Source: Marinicella marina
GTDB lineage: Bacteria > Pseudomonadota > Gammaproteobacteria > Xanthomonadales > Marinicellaceae
Direction: 5' to 3'
Assembly (NCBI RefSeq): GCF_030065545.1
Contig: NZ_JASJNC010000001.1
Location: 1-64,000 of the forward strand
Length of the DNA: 64,000 bases
The position numbers and the translations under genes are program-made. Below the pieces are notes generated by a model. It saw nothing but the letters and a program-made list of their open reading frames with translations, searched no databases and was not told the DNA's origin. Position 1 is the first letter of the stretch; the number at the start of each line of letters is the position of its first letter. Below are positions 29,179 to 38,341 of the stretch, in pieces.

Positions 29179-29958
29179 TTAAATGGTGTCAGGTGATAAA
29201 GTACCGCTGTAGACGGCTCTGACCGGACCAGTCAGGGTGATTTTGTCACCTGCCAAATCATAACTGACCTGCACATCTCCGCCCAACATTGATACCGTCA
29301 GTGGTGTGGTGGTTTGTAATAAAGTGGCACTGGCAATGGCCGCGGCACAGGCGCCACTGCCACAAGCTTGCGTTTCTCCCACGCCACGCTCAATGACCCT
29401 CAACTGGATGTGATGGTCGTTGATTTTTTTTACTGCCTCCACATTGGCGCCTGTCTCAAAGGCATTGTTAACCAAATGACTCAAAGGTTTTAAATCTTTG
29501 GCCCTCAAGTCTGGTTCATGATAGACCCAATGGGGGTTGCCCATTTCAACGTAGTAACCATCTACCCCAGCCACCTGTGATTCTTTGACCTTAATAGATT
29601 GGTTGAAGGTAACTGCAATGTTGTCTTGGTCTTTGTAGTTCAAAATGACTTCACCGCCCAAACCAGTTAATTTTAAATTTTTCGCGGCTGTTCCATGGTG
29701 CTGCAAGTAATGTGCTATGGCTCTCTGACCATTGCCGCATTGTTCAGCCTCGCCACCATCGGCGTTGAAAAAACGATAAGACAAACCAGATGGTTTTTGT
29801 TCAATCACAATTAATTGATCAAAACCCACACCGGTGCGCCGGTTAGCCCACTCAACGATTTGCGAGGTTGCCACATCGAAAGCTTGTTGACGACAGTCCA
29901 ATAACATGAAGTCATTACCCAGCCCATGCAATTTTTGAAAGTGTAATTTATGACTCAT
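29179..29958 (-). CDS. dapF: Diaminopimelate epimerase
   Basis: Read from the ATG at 29958 (MSHKLHFQKLHGLGNDF), it is 259 aa; an upstream frame extension is the lptM overlap. The two catalytic cysteines are Cys74 in AEQCGNGQRA and Cys199 in TQACGSGACAA. It converts LL- to meso-diaminopimelate for lysine and peptidoglycan synthesis. The start overlaps the last 11 nt of the lptM gene, so the two are likely cotranscribed. Confidence 0.94.
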   Translation of the reverse strand: MSHKLHFQKLHGLGNDFMLLDCRQQAFDVATSQIVEWANRRTGVGFDQLIVIEQKPSGLSYRFFNADGGEAEQCGNGQRAIAHYLQHHGTAAKNLKLTGLGGEVILNYKDQDNIAVTFNQSIKVKESQVAGVDGYYVEMGNPHWVYHEPDLRAKDLKPLSHLVNNAFETGANVEAVKKINDHHIQLRVIERGVGETQACGSGACAAAIASATLLQTTTPLTVSMLGGDVQVSYDLAGDKITLTGPVRAVYSGTLSPDTI

Positions 29959-30112
29959 CTGACTGTTGTTCTTGCGATTCGTTTTCCGGCAAATACAATT
30001 CACCCTTGTTGCCACAAGCACCGAGCATGAAAGCAGCCACGAGCAACAGCACCAATATTTGAGACTGTTTGTGTTGTTTAGGCTTTGCCGCGCGTTCGGA
30101 TTTGGTCGCCAT
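29948..30112 (-). CDS. lptM: Small LptM (YifL)-like lipoprotein
   Basis: This 54-aa gene was found by translating the short frame before dapF. It has a basic N-terminus (ATKSERAAKPKQHKQSQ), a hydrophobic segment and lipobox LGAC at 30-33. The mature sequence begins CGNKGELYLPENES. The CG-x-KG-x-LYLP pattern right after the lipid cysteine, and the position just before dapF, match LptM, a lipoprotein helping the LptDE lipopolysaccharide translocon. The long N-terminus is unusual for a lipoprotein, but no shorter in-frame Met is found before the hydrophobic stretch. Confidence 0.85.
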   Translation of the reverse strand: MATKSERAAKPKQHKQSQILVLLLVAAFMLGACGNKGELYLPENESQEQQSDES

Positions 30113-30138
30113 AATGCTTTGTGTGAATGAGAAAAACG

Positions 30139-30144
30139 CTATAA
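30139..30144 (+). promoter_or_regulatory. Possible -10 box upstream of the esterase gene
   Basis: TATAAT sits 57 nt before the start of the carboxylesterase gene. A good -35 match (for example TTGTGT) is too close (15-bp spacer), so this is only a partial promoter call. Confidence 0.35.
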
Positions 30145-30201
30145 TAGAACGCTTTTAAACGGATAACAAGTCACAACGGCTTAAAAAACACTCATTCCCC
30201 T

Positions 30202-30852
30202 ATGTTAGATTTCATAACCCAAAAAACCGGTGAAAACCCAGAGATTTTAGTCATCTGGCTGCATGGACTTGGCGCAGATGGTCATGATTTTGAACCGGTG
30301 GTGCCACAGTTCAAAAACCCCGACAAAGCCATTCAATTCATTTTCCCACATGCACCGATTCAACCAGTGACCATCAACGGTGGTATGGAAATGCGTTCTT
30401 GGTATGACATCAAAATGATGGACATCGGCAAAATGCCTGACGAAGCCGGCATTCGCGAATCCGAACAAAAAGTCTTGGCCTTAATTGAGGCACAAATTAA
30501 GGCAGGCTTTAAGCCCGAACAAATCGTCTTGGCTGGTTTTTCCCAAGGCGGCGCAATCGCGCTGCACACCGCAACACGAACCCAACATAAACTGGCTGGC
30601 GTGGTGGCCTTGAGTTGTTACTTGCCCATCACTGAAAAATTGGCCGATGAAGAATCAGCTGTGAATAAAAACACACCGTTTTTTATTGGCCATGGCAACT
30701 ATGATCCAGTGGTGCCATTCCAGTTAGGCCAAAGCTCTTTTGAAGCCCTCAAAACAGCTGGCTATGCAGTAAGCTGGCATGAATACCCATTGCAACATGG
30801 TGTATCGATGGATGAGCTGGAAGACATCAAAAGATTCATTTTAAGCTTGTAA
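30202..30852 (+). CDS. Carboxylesterase / acyl-protein thioesterase-like hydrolase
   Basis: The 216-aa protein is a typical EstB/YpfH-type alpha/beta hydrolase: WLHGLGADGHDFEPVV near the start, then nucleophile AGFSQGGAIA (Ser114), Asp168 in GNYDPVVPF and His199 in LQHGVSMDE. All triad residues are present. It cleaves short acyl esters in the cytoplasm; the natural substrate is unknown. The birA gene follows 11 nt later, so they probably share a transcript. Confidence 0.9.
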   Translation: MLDFITQKTGENPEILVIWLHGLGADGHDFEPVVPQFKNPDKAIQFIFPHAPIQPVTINGGMEMRSWYDIKMMDIGKMPDEAGIRESEQKVLALIEAQIKAGFKPEQIVLAGFSQGGAIALHTATRTQHKLAGVVALSCYLPITEKLADEESAVNKNTPFFIGHGNYDPVVPFQLGQSSFEALKTAGYAVSWHEYPLQHGVSMDELEDIKRFILSL

Positions 30853-30863
30853 CTCAAAACGCG

Positions 30864-31616
30864 ATGGAAGCCATAGACATTGATGCCATACGGCGTCATT
30901 TCAAGCACCTCAAGTGTGACTATGTTGACACAATAGCCTCAACCCAGAACAGCGTCAAATTGGGCGGGCTGTTAATTGCAGAGGAACAAACCTCTGGGCA
31001 AGGGCGGCGCGGCAACCAATGGCTGACACCTCATGGCCAATCCATTTGCTTGTCTTACAAAATCCTCTGTGGCATGCCAGCAAGCCAGTTAGCGGGCTTT
31101 CAAATGGCAGTGGCTATGGCCACTTTAGTCACCATCGAACAGTTTGAACCTGCAGCTGATGTGCAGCTGAAATGGCCCAATGACTTATATACCAACGGGC
31201 AAAAGTTTGCTGGGATTTTGATTCACCTGACGCCCAAACAAGCGGCCAATACAGAAATTAACATTGGTATCGGTATCAATTGGACCTTGAGTGAATCAGA
31301 ATTGGCAGCAGTTGACCGACCCATAAGCAACATCCCGTTACAGCAGAAACCCACAAGAACCGAATTTATCATTGCATTGATTAAGCACCTCAATGACCAC
31401 ATCCAACAATTCGAACAACAAGGTCTGGATGCACTGTTACCAAAATGGCAAAAGCATGACCTATTAACTGGTCAATCAATAGAGTTACTGGGGCACCAAC
31501 AAGCCATCCATGGCCAATACGTCGGCATCAGCCCACAGGGCGAACTGCTGCTTGATACTTCGGAGGGCGTCAAACCATTCAACAGCGGGCAGGTCACACT
31601 GCGCTTGAATCACTGA
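30864..31616 (+). CDS. birA: Biotin--[acetyl-CoA-carboxylase] ligase (BirA without the DNA-binding domain)
   Basis: The 250-aa protein has SGQGRRGNQW at 44-53 (biotin/ATP loop; family usually GRGRRGR.W, here Q for the first R), KWPNDLY at 103-109 and QKFAGILIH, the catalytic core. A C-terminal SH3-like domain follows. It lacks the N-terminal winged helix of E. coli BirA, so it is a monofunctional ligase attaching biotin to the BCCP and would not repress the biotin operon. Its 3' end overlaps the stop of the opposite-strand gene by 7 bp. Confidence 0.9.
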   Translation: MEAIDIDAIRRHFKHLKCDYVDTIASTQNSVKLGGLLIAEEQTSGQGRRGNQWLTPHGQSICLSYKILCGMPASQLAGFQMAVAMATLVTIEQFEPAADVQLKWPNDLYTNGQKFAGILIHLTPKQAANTEINIGIGINWTLSESELAAVDRPISNIPLQQKPTRTEFIIALIKHLNDHIQQFEQQGLDALLPKWQKHDLLTGQSIELLGHQQAIHGQYVGISPQGELLLDTSEGVKPFNSGQVTLRLNH

Positions 31617-32953
31617 CCAGTGGTTTCAGTCTCTTTGTTCATCAGGTAATCTGCAACGGCTTGATAAGCCGGTAGTGAGGTGGGGTCGATGTAACCGTTT
31701 TTGGCTTGCGGAAACGATGAAAGACGCACAATCACCATTTCAGCAGTGGGGTCGACATAGATGGTCTGGCCGTGCACCCCGCGAGCAGCAAATGCCTGGT
31801 TCTTGTTATGCAATAACCACCACATGCTCTAATAACTGCCACCGGGCAATGTGCCATAACCAGCCTGAGCAAAGTGGTCTTTATCAGCACCTTGTTTGAT
31901 GCTTTGAATGGCGCTGCTTGGAACCACTTGCTGGCCATTGATTTGACCCTCATTGAGCATCAATAAGCCCACCCGGCCTAAATCGCGCAAACCCGCACTC
32001 AATCCACCGCCAGCAAAAGGCGTACCGATTGCATCAACCGTAAAATAAGCATCTTGTTCTGCACCAATTCTGCGCCAAATTTTCTCGGCAAAAAGGTCAG
32101 CCACAGATTGACCTGAAGTTCTCGCTATGATCCAGCCCAATGTATCTGTGTTGATTGTTTTATAGGCAAACCCCTGTCCATGAGAACCCTGTGCTTTGAC
32201 CGTTTGTAAGTATTCATAGTAACCAACAGGACCTTTATATTCAGGCGGTTTGGTCATTGGATTTGCCGCTGCCGAATAAACCCAAATATCGGCTTTGGGA
32301 TCTGAATAATCTTCGCTGTAATCCAGTGAGGTCGTCATATCCATCACCTCTCTGACCGTGGCATCACCAAAAGCACTCTCACTGAGCTCAGGAATGAGGG
32401 TTGCCACTTCAACATTCTCATCCAGTGCCCCCTCGGCAATCAACACCTCAGCCAAAAGTCCGGTCATTGATTTGGTCATTGACATGGCCGCATGTTTTCC
32501 AGCCTCATCCAAACAACCACTGTAATATTCATAGACTACTTTGCCTTGGTGCATGATCAACATGCCATCTGTGTAATTAACTGCCAATGATTCTTGCCAA
32601 CTCATGGGCGTGTCTTTCCCTATGGGCTTGAAGGTCACATCATTGATGGCTGGGTCCGGTTGATAAGGCAGAGGAACGGGATTTCCAAGCCCTCTGCTGA
32701 CTTGTTTGGTTGGCATCAACTCACGGATATGACAGACCGTCCAACGCATTTTGGGAAAACTGAAAAAATTTGAGTCCGGCTGCATCACTCGCTTTTCAAC
32801 CGGTGGTGGAAAGCCTTGCATCATACCTAGTTTTTGAGGGTCTGATGCTGCATCATCTAAGTTGTTGGCGGCCAAAGATGAAGAACCGATTACAGCAAGC
32901 ATTGAGTAGACTATCAATGCCAGGTTACGGCCTTTATACTTTACTTGGTTCAT
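31610..32953 (-). pseudogene. Class C beta-lactamase-like serine hydrolase, in-frame amber stop
   Basis: The gene reads from ATG 32953 with signal peptide (LIVYSMLAVIGSSSLAANN). It shows the beta-lactamase fold: SMTKSMTGLLAEVL (S-x-x-K), DYSEDYSDP (YxN-type region) and GGGLSAGLRDLGRVGLLML. It stops at TAG (31829-31831) after AQAGYGTLPGGSY, yet the frame continues (SMWWLLHNKNQAFAARG, GQTIYVDPTAEMVIVRLSS). The HGQTIYVDP-type segment is the normal C-terminal motif. This is therefore one 447-codon gene interrupted near its end; it resembles 6-aminohexanoate-dimer hydrolases. Possible sequencing error or true mutation. Confidence 0.75.
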
Positions 32954-32977
32954 GCTTCTTTACTCCTATATAAACTG

Positions 32978-34392
32978 TTAATAATTGATGACTATATTGA
33001 CGAATCCGCCCATCCAGTTTGGTAAATTCCTCGAAGCAGCTGCATCCAATCCCTCACCAGGCATAGACACGCTGAAACCAGCGGTTAAATATTTATTAGG
33101 GGTCAGTATCCTACTGTATTCTATAAAAACATCATCAGCCAGATGGGGTTTCGTTACCCCAGCAACAATGTTGTCATTACCAGCAAGTTCAAACCTAACT
33201 GCTTGACCGAACTGAACTGGGCTTCTTATTTTATCCACTCGTATGTGAGCATAACGCAATGTCAGGGTATCTTTGATAGACGGCTTGAGTGACCATTCGA
33301 GTTGATGTGATTTGACATTGGAATTGATGAAAGTCATGGCAGATTTTGTACCGGTAGCCCAGCTGCTCGGTGAGCCTTCAAAAAACAATGGATCAAAACG
33401 CTCTTGTGATGGCGTGTTAGGGTCGTCACCAGAGAATGTTTGATGGCTGTACATCATTCTGGGCTGATACTTTTTGCTGCGGAATACATACCTCGCCTGG
33501 ATTCTACCTGCCCAAGCTTCCATATCAATTCGACTGTTTTTTTGGTGGGCATAATCAGCAGAGAAATACCACCCTTGTAACATGCCATCAGTAAAGTGAT
33601 GCTTATAATAAACGTTGAAAAAAGACATCCCTCGCCTATTGCCGGGGGTGACACTGGGCGCTCCAGCGCCGCCGGTAGCCGCTTGAGGATAGGCGGCGTT
33701 TGAAGTCAGGATGTTGGCATAAGTCACACCAAGAAAAGATTATTGGCCCAGCACATAATTCACATCCACTCCATTCAAAGTGGTATTGGTGTCATTGGAT
33801 GGTACTTCATTGGCATCCAAATAAAGACCTGTGATGTCAAAATCACTGACGTTAAAAGTACCCATGGCGGCCATTTCCCAAGCTTTTCTGGGCCCAAACT
33901 TCAACGCACCCCGTTCGAAGCCACTAGAACCGCCGTTGGCAATCAACATGCCTGTTCCCAGTTTTTTCTCCCTGGGTCCCACTGAGAAGTCAAATGACAC
34001 ACCATCATTCAAGACATAGTTTATACCCAGATAAGCCTCCTCTAAAGTCAGCCTACCACTGTCACCTTTATCATAAGCGTCTTGCTCCGCGGTGGCTGAC
34101 AACACCACCGAGTAGTTGCCATAAAAATTTAACTGATCGTTTCGCGTTTTGAAGCTGATGGCCGGCTTGATATACCCCTCCAACCAAGTTTTATCAGGAT
34201 TGAATTCCACCGAAGCGGCGAAGGTATCAGCCAAGCTTGAAAATGCCATTGAATGGCAGCATGATCATTTTCAAATAGTATTTTTTCGTCCGGTGTTTGT
34301 TTGGCATGGGTATCGGTAAAGAGCACACTCAAAAAAAAGCAAATAAACAACTTTGAACCATGATTGGTTGTGTTTGATGGTCGTTGATACAT
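32978..34392 (-). pseudogene. Porin-like outer-membrane beta-barrel gene, broken by a frameshift and an in-frame stop
   Basis: The coding pieces lie in order on the minus strand. Piece A (34392 to about 34250) has a signal peptide (LFICFFLSVLFTDTHA). Piece B starts MAFSSLADTFAA (34249) in a different frame and ends at an in-frame TAA (33740-33742) after VDVNYVLGQ. Piece C runs on in the same frame (SFLGVTYANILTSNAAY) to 32978, ending in an aromatic C-terminal strand FVNIVINY, typical for outer-membrane barrels. Alternating hydrophobic and polar strands in pieces B and C fit an alginate/anion porin-like barrel. Two lesions suggest decay; the neighbour (31610-32953) is also broken. Confidence 0.7.
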
Positions 34393-34655
34393 TGGCTACC
34401 CTCATAGTTTGAGCTCAAAAAACAATGATGATAATACCATGCTTTACTTTTGTTTTTGATGATCACATAAGCCAAAGCAAGACATACTAATAGCAATCAA
34501 TCGACTCCACCGATTGGCCCAACAACAAATCAAGCAAGTCTAATCAGTTTGGATTCAAACAACCATTCATCAATCAGTGGCGAAGTTGCTGGCTAAGACG
34601 TATAATCCAAAACCATTATCCATAACAACCAGCAAGCACGGACACAATCACAACA

Positions 34656-35309
34656 ATGCGTTATTTCTTTATTCTGTTACTATTGGCAAACATCGCTTTT
34701 TTCGTCTGGTCAAAGCGCATTTCGCCAGTGGTAAAAACCGAATTCACCGTGGTTGATGAGGGCGTAGAGAAATTGGCCTTAATTGCTGAGGTTGAACCGA
34801 ATAAACCTGCCACTACAAGTGAAGTGACCATCAACAGTGATGTACAACAGTTGTGTTACTCGGCAGGACCCTTTGATGTTGAGGCCAATGTGCACGCCGC
34901 CAGAGAAACACTGGATGCGGTGGTATTGAAAACCAACATCCGTAAAATCACCACCACTCAAGAGGCTGGGTATTGGGTCTATTTGCCAGCGCTTTCATCG
35001 CGCACCGAAGCATTGAAGAAAGGCCGTGAACTGGCTGCTGCATTTGTTAAGGATTATTATGTTGTGACCTCAGGTGATAATGAAAATTCGATCTCGCTGG
35101 GCTTGTACCGCGAATCCTTCAACGCCGATAACCGCATTGCTGAATTGTCAAAAAAAGGCTTCAAAGTCAGCAAAGAAATACGCATCGAACAATGGCCTGA
35201 GTTTTGGCTGGACTTCAGTATCACTGAATCCCAAATTGACACCTTGCCTGATTTGAAAGTCAATTACCCAGACATCAGCCAGAACGAAGTCATCTGTAAA
35301 AGCAATTAA
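34656..35309 (+). CDS. SPOR-domain-containing membrane protein
   Basis: The 217-aa protein has one N-terminal membrane segment (FFILLLLANIAFFVWS) and a periplasmic region. The region around 65-175 fits the SPOR peptidoglycan-binding pattern: LCYSAGPFDVEA, YWVYLPALSSRTEALKK, DYYVVTSGDNENSISLGLY and FKVSKEIR. SPOR domains bind denuded glycan at the division site. Its start follows a 263-bp gap in which I see nothing else. It overlaps the glycosyltransferase gene by 1 nt (TAATG). Confidence 0.8.
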   Translation: MRYFFILLLLANIAFFVWSKRISPVVKTEFTVVDEGVEKLALIAEVEPNKPATTSEVTINSDVQQLCYSAGPFDVEANVHAARETLDAVVLKTNIRKITTTQEAGYWVYLPALSSRTEALKKGRELAAAFVKDYYVVTSGDNENSISLGLYRESFNADNRIAELSKKGFKVSKEIRIEQWPEFWLDFSITESQIDTLPDLKVNYPDISQNEVICKSN

Positions 35310-36325
35310 TGGCGCACATCTTTTTCGCTGACACCACTCACCCCAAACCCTACGGTTTTGCCGAACTGGCAGCTCAAGCCATGGGTGGTACCGAATCCAG
35401 TGTGTTGCGAACAGCAGCAATCTTGGCAAAAAATGACCACGCAGTCACCGTGTTTCAACAAGCCCGCGATGGCGCAACTGAGCACAGCGGCATCCAATTC
35501 ATTGGCCCACAACAATTAGCCACCATTTCAGCGCCAGATCACGTGGTGGTTTTGCGTAAATTTCCGCAATTAAAAGTATTCGAAAAACATTTTCCCAAGG
35601 CATCATTCCATTTGTGGATACACACTTATAAAAACTGGGAATACAGCTTAAAAAGGGCAATCACGTTCAAACCAGGCTGGCAGCTGATTACCAACTCCAA
35701 AACCCATGCTGCTGATTGTGACCGCCTGTTGAATCGAGGTCTGCTTGGCCAATTGTTTAACCTGTTCAAAGCAAAAATAGACATTAAAACTTGCTACAAT
35801 CCCATTCCAGCCTCACTGGCTGATTACCCAGCACAAGCCAGAAACACCAACAAGTTATTGTTCTTATCAGCACCGAACAAAGGTTTGGCGCAAACTTTGC
35901 GCACTTTCCAACAAATCAACCGCCACCTCAAAGATTTAAAACTGTACGTGGCCAACCCTGGCTACCGCGATGACCAACCTGAAGACATCCCCAATGTGCA
36001 TTACCTCGGTGCCCTGCCTGCCGCTGAAGTCAAAGCCCACATCGCCAGCAGCTTGTGTGTGTTTTACCCACAAAACAGCTTCGCCGAAACCTTTGGCTTG
36101 ATTTATGCAGAGGCCAACGCCTTGGGCACTCCTGTTTTGGCCCATGACATCGGCGCCGCCCGCGAAATCTTGCACCCGAGTAATGTGCTGATTGATGCCG
36201 AGGATAACTACCAAATAACCAAAACTTTGGTCAATTGGCAGCGTGAATTGCCACAGGTCAGTTACCGACACATGTTTGATGATGAAAGCGTTTACAGCCA
36301 ATGGCTTGATGCCTTGGGTTTGTGA
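35309..36325 (+). CDS. Glycosyltransferase family 4-like
   Basis: The 338-aa protein has the GT-B pattern: an N-terminal segment with MGGTESSVLRTAAILAK, and in the C-terminal half LFLSAPNKGLAQTLRTFQQI, VHYLGALPAAEVKAHIASSLCVFYPQNSFAETFGLIYAEANALGTPVLA. The PQNSFAETFG...E-A-x-A motif is the nucleotide-sugar binding signature. It transfers a sugar, possibly to a surface glycan or lipid; the acceptor is unknown. It is coupled to the SPOR gene. Confidence 0.85.
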   Translation: MAHIFFADTTHPKPYGFAELAAQAMGGTESSVLRTAAILAKNDHAVTVFQQARDGATEHSGIQFIGPQQLATISAPDHVVVLRKFPQLKVFEKHFPKASFHLWIHTYKNWEYSLKRAITFKPGWQLITNSKTHAADCDRLLNRGLLGQLFNLFKAKIDIKTCYNPIPASLADYPAQARNTNKLLFLSAPNKGLAQTLRTFQQINRHLKDLKLYVANPGYRDDQPEDIPNVHYLGALPAAEVKAHIASSLCVFYPQNSFAETFGLIYAEANALGTPVLAHDIGAAREILHPSNVLIDAEDNYQITKTLVNWQRELPQVSYRHMFDDESVYSQWLDALGL

Positions 36326-36378
36326 AAACAGAATGGCTTGGCGGACTATTTGTAGCAGATTCAACTAGAGTTTGTTGA

Positions 36379-36780
36379 TTAAAACGTGGGCAGCGGATTA
36401 TTTTTTTTCTTGTAATATCGGGCTTCATCGTCATAGCCATAAGGATCAATCAATGTATCGGCTTCAGGCACACAAGCATGGTTTAAGTTCATCTGTTTCA
36501 TCACCTTTCGCATCACTGAAGGTGGAGGCTTATTGAATACCACAAAAAACACCGAATCAACCTCATCTTCAGTTATCATTACATCCAGATAAGGTGTTGT
36601 CTGACTGCTCAAGCCCACAACTCCCTTGTTGTGAGGCTGCCACTGGATGAGAGGGAAGAGCTGGCTCAAATGTTTTTTCACCTCTGCCGCATTACCCAGT
36701 CGTTCGGCTTCCATTTTCTGCCAAGAAGTGATGGGACCAGTACCTTCGGGCGCTCGATACAAATAAAACTGCAAGCTCAT
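36379..36780 (-). CDS. Hypothetical protein
   Basis: The 133-aa product has no signal peptide or membrane segment. It is rich in charged residues at the C-terminus (YDDEARYYKKKNN). The middle (IQWQPHNKGVVGLS) looks like a beta strand and loop. No family recognised. It is on the minus strand, ahead of the GNAT gene in the same direction, with a gap of 37 nt. Confidence 0.5.
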   Translation of the reverse strand: MSLQFYLYRAPEGTGPITSWQKMEAERLGNAAEVKKHLSQLFPLIQWQPHNKGVVGLSSQTTPYLDVMITEDEVDSVFFVVFNKPPPSVMRKVMKQMNLNHACVPEADTLIDPYGYDDEARYYKKKNNPLPTF

Positions 36781-36817
36781 AAAAATTTCGAAGGCTGATT
36801 GTTTTTCGTCATCCCTT

Positions 36818-37360
36818 TCACCAGAACTCAGGCCGATTCAAAGCATCGACACAGCGGGTCTTGCCAGGCATTGGCAGCAATGGCTGGTCAGTCAAGGATT
36901 GCGCCAACCAGCCATCAGGGTAAGACAGGGGTTGAGGCGCCTCGATGAAGTCTTGTGATATGACTTCAAAGCCAACTTTTTGGTAGTAATTCGGATCACC
37001 ATAAGTCAATAACACTTCAACACCCTGCGCTTTTAAAGCGACGAGACCGTGATTAATCAACGCCTGTCCCAAGCCTTTGCCTTGTTGGTCCGTTGCGATG
37101 GCCATGGGCGATAAAATAAAAGCGGTTTTATTCACGGGTAATTTAAAGCGACTGAACAACACACCACCTGCCAATACATCACCTTCTACAGCGACGAAAC
37201 CAGACAAGTCTTTGGCCGCCGTTTGTTGCAACATATCGGCCACCAATTGTCCAATCAACTCACCTTCAGCGGCGCCCTCAGAAGCGCTGAAGACGATGGT
37301 GAATAAATCTACTTTGGCTTGGGTTTGGAGAATTTTATGATCCCGAAATTGCAATGCCAT
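36818..37360 (-). CDS. GNAT-family N-acetyltransferase
   Basis: The 180-aa protein shows the acetyl-CoA motif SPMAIATDQQGKGLGQALINHGL (R/Q-x-x-G-K-G), then VEVLLTYGDPNYYQKVGFEV, typical of the YhbS-like GNAT subgroup. It transfers acetyl from acetyl-CoA to a small-molecule or protein amine. It lies close to a secreted protein gene (37363) with only 2 nt between, so an operon is likely. Confidence 0.9.
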   Translation of the reverse strand: MALQFRDHKILQTQAKVDLFTIVFSASEGAAEGELIGQLVADMLQQTAAKDLSGFVAVEGDVLAGGVLFSRFKLPVNKTAFILSPMAIATDQQGKGLGQALINHGLVALKAQGVEVLLTYGDPNYYQKVGFEVISQDFIEAPQPLSYPDGWLAQSLTDQPLLPMPGKTRCVDALNRPEFW

Positions 37361-37362
37361 CC

Positions 37363-37896
37363 CTATTTACTGCTCGTTTTTTCCTTGATGATTGCAATCA
37401 CCTTCTCGACGAACAATTGATGGTCTGTTACATCTGAAGGTGAGGCGACCGTGAGCCAATAGTTTCGATAGAACACAATGCGTTTGTTGATTTGGGTGCT
37501 GTCAAATATGGCCAGGTCATCATGCTCACTGAATTCATAATGTTGCTGCCAGTCTTCATAGCCATATTTCTCTTTTTTCCAGGCCGTTGCTGCAGCTGAG
37601 GACTCAAAAACAAAAAACTTTAATTCAACCTGATGCATCACATTGGTTTTTTTGCGATAAGCCAAATTGGCCATGCTGGTCACGCCAATTGACTTGAACT
37701 GATTGATGGTTGTTGCCATGGATTGAGCAAAAAATGCCGGTGGGTTGTTCATGTCTTCAATCACCACGCCTGTGCCACCCTCCCACTGCGGCCCAATTTG
37801 TGCCGGTTTGAGCACCATTGATTTGAAGTCAGCTTGCACCGCCGATGCCATCGACACAAGCAGCAAAACCATAACAAAGCGTTTTATCAATTGCAT
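37363..37896 (-). CDS. Exported protein of unknown function
   Basis: The 177-aa product has a signal peptide (FVMVLLLVSMASAVQA). The mature part looks like a small compact domain with FFVFESSAAATAWKKEKYGYEDWQQHYE, and a C-terminal helix ending VIAIIKEKTSSK. Related proteins of this kind are periplasmic; no name could be assigned. It is followed by the GNAT gene on the same transcript. Confidence 0.55.
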   Translation of the reverse strand: MQLIKRFVMVLLLVSMASAVQADFKSMVLKPAQIGPQWEGGTGVVIEDMNNPPAFFAQSMATTINQFKSIGVTSMANLAYRKKTNVMHQVELKFFVFESSAAATAWKKEKYGYEDWQQHYEFSEHDDLAIFDSTQINKRIVFYRNYWLTVASPSDVTDHQLFVEKVIAIIKEKTSSK

Positions 37897-37940
37897 ATAG
37901 TCCTTGCCATTTGATTCATACTTTTTCCACTTAGATAGTC

Positions 37941-38327
37941 TTAAGCTTCCTCAAAATCAACCGAAACTGAATTAACACAGTAGCGCAAGCCGGTGTCCGT
38001 TGGGCCGTCATTGAACACATGACCCAAGTGGCCCTCACAATTGGCACAGACCACTTCAACGCGGCGCATGCCATGAGAATCGTCAAACACTTCTTTGATC
38101 TTGCCGGCCTCAATTTCACGATCAAAACTGGGCCAACCACAACCCGCATCGAATTTTGAAGCGCTGTCAAACAGCACCTCTCCACAGGCTTTACAGCTGT
38201 ACTTTCCGTCTCTGAAGTTCAGGTTGTAATCGCCGGTGTGCGGTCTTTCAGTGGCTTTGTTGACAATCACTTCATAGCTCACCGGATCAAGTTTTTCTTT
38301 CAGTTCTTTTTTTAAGTCTTCTTTCAT
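37941..38327 (-). CDS. msrB: Peptide methionine (R)-S-oxide reductase
   Basis: The 128-aa MsrB has both zinc-binding CxxC pairs (Cys45/48 in YSCKACGE, Cys94/97 in VCANCEGH), and the catalytic Cys117 in RYCVNSVS. The HLGHVFNDGP block is the family signature. It reduces methionine-R-sulfoxide in proteins. A gap of only 14 nt separates it from the upstream Do-type protease gene, so cotranscription with a periplasmic-stress gene is likely. Confidence 0.95.
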   Translation of the reverse strand: MKEDLKKELKEKLDPVSYEVIVNKATERPHTGDYNLNFRDGKYSCKACGEVLFDSASKFDAGCGWPSFDREIEAGKIKEVFDDSHGMRRVEVVCANCEGHLGHVFNDGPTDTGLRYCVNSVSVDFEEA

Positions 38328-38341
38328 TCAATTACCTTAAT

